Part shown: positions 13,242 to 13,774 of the stretch, piece by piece
Layout of the letters: each line of letters starts with the position of its first letter
Numbering within the stretch: the stretch's first letter is position 1
DNA from: Bacteroidales bacterium
Lineage (GTDB): Bacteria > Bacteroidota > Bacteroidia > Bacteroidales > VadinHA17
DNA length: 13,774 nt
Assembly: GCA_016936695.1 (NCBI GenBank)
Contig: JAFGXK010000271.1
Coordinates: forward strand, 1-13,774
Direction of reading: 5' to 3'
Translations under genes and position numbers: made by a program
Notes under the pieces: model-generated
What the model was told of the DNA's origin: nothing
The model's database searches: none
What the model saw: the letters and a program-made list of their open reading frames with translations, nothing else

Positions 13242-13774
13242 TTATTTATTGAGTCTGAATTTCTCGTTTCCCGTAAGGAAATAATCCACTATCTGTCGCG
13301 CTGCCGCAATGCCGGCATTTATATTGGCTTCTTCCGTCTGGGCTCCCATTTTTTTCGCTGTAAACAGGTATCTGCCTTCAAATTTCTCCTCCAGTTGAGG
13401 CCGGCAGGCAGGTTCAATATCTGCAATGTATCTGAAATCGGCCCTGTCGGCAAAGACCTTTAGCAGATCATCCTCATTGATGACCTCTTTCCTTGCCGTA
13501 TTTACAAGTACTGCATCCGGAGGCATGCTCATCATGAGATCATATCCCACCGATTTTATTGTCTGACTGTTGGCGGGCATATGAAGAGTGACGTACTGGC
13601 AGGATGAATACAGATCCATGACGCCGGAACACACTTTCACCCCTGTAGAGGATATTGCTTCCGGACTCACAAAGGGATCAAAAGCCTTAGCCTCCATTCC
13701 AAATCCGTTGCTGATCTCAGCACCATTTCTTGCGACATTTCCAGATGCATGAATACCAATTGTCTTTCCCCTGA
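13242..13774 (-). CDS. serA: D-3-phosphoglycerate dehydrogenase, C-terminal part
   Basis: First enzyme of the phosphorylated serine pathway: oxidises 3-phosphoglycerate to 3-phosphohydroxypyruvate with NAD+. The frame runs off the right edge (visible N-terminal residues RGKTIGIHASGNVA), so about the first 40% of the protein is missing; 176 residues remain. Seen: the NAD-binding turn GIHASGNVARNGAEI, the following strand ending AFDPFV, HMPANSQTIKSVG, the substrate/catalytic Arg in VNTARKEVINE, the catalytic Glu in DIEPAC, and KKMGAQTEEANINAGIAAA, where Lys replaces the usual catalytic His. The protein ends at EKFRLNK, right after the catalytic domain, with no ACT regulatory domain, so it is the short form and may lack serine feedback through ACT. 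DUF1015 follows after 16 nt. The internal Met at 13697 is not the start. Confidence 0.93.
   Translation of the reverse strand, partial: RGKTIGIHASGNVARNGAEISNGFGMEAKAFDPFVSPEAISSTGVKVCSGVMDLYSSCQYVTLHMPANSQTIKSVGYDLMMSMPPDAVLVNTARKEVINEDDLLKVFADRADFRYIADIEPACRPQLEEKFEGRYLFTAKKMGAQTEEANINAGIAAARQIVDYFLTGNEKFRLNK

Overview
The window looks like ordinary chromosome from a member of the Bacteroidota, probably order Bacteroidales. The reasons are: (i) TANNTTTG-type -7 promoter boxes and very AT-rich leaders with few Shine-Dalgarno sequences; (ii) a serA of the short type lacking an ACT domain, with Lys where most family members have the catalytic His, followed by a DUF1015 gene; (iii) a UvrA lacking the first Cys pair of its N-terminal zinc finger; (iv) several lineage-typical uncharacterised envelope proteins. 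No tRNA, rRNA, CRISPR array, transposase or phage gene was seen. The species cannot be named from the sequence.

Layout. Bases 1-2871 (+) hold the 3' part of a large uncharacterised beta-rich protein, followed after 24 nt by rsmE. Converging on rsmE, with an 11 bp overlap of the 3' ends, is a minus-strand pair (3914-2861): a membrane SPFH-domain (flotillin/stomatin-like) protein and a small Arc-type ribbon-helix-helix protein, with start and stop codons interlocked. Next on the minus strand is an ECF-type sigma factor (4905-4318), then a 62-aa orphan protein (4256-4068) and a clear intrinsic terminator. The 62-aa gene's start codon sits inside a long nested inverted repeat. The 457 bp region 4906-5362 carries an AT-rich stretch and then four short palindromes resembling REP elements. 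uvrA (5363-8149, +) follows and converges on a minus-strand pair made of a lipoprotein (9510-8593) and a small secreted protein (8584-8144). A divergent short helical-repeat protein (9625-10146, +) stands alone.

The right-hand end is a minus-strand run: serA (incomplete, enters from the window's right edge), DUF1015, a YggS/PLPBP-type PLP-binding protein and a dihydroorotate-dehydrogenase-like flavoprotein. serA makes 3-phosphohydroxypyruvate for serine synthesis. The next step (SerC) uses PLP, which YggS-type proteins buffer. DUF1015 adjoins serA at 16 nt and has a DGHHR motif reminiscent of the ParB/Srx fold, which includes free-serine kinases. A role for it in serine metabolism is therefore a reasonable but unproven idea.

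No spectacular new system is evident. The best leads are the hairpin over the 62-aa gene next to the sigma factor, the REP-like cluster with a compensatory base change, the SPFH-RHH pair, and DUF1015 beside serA.
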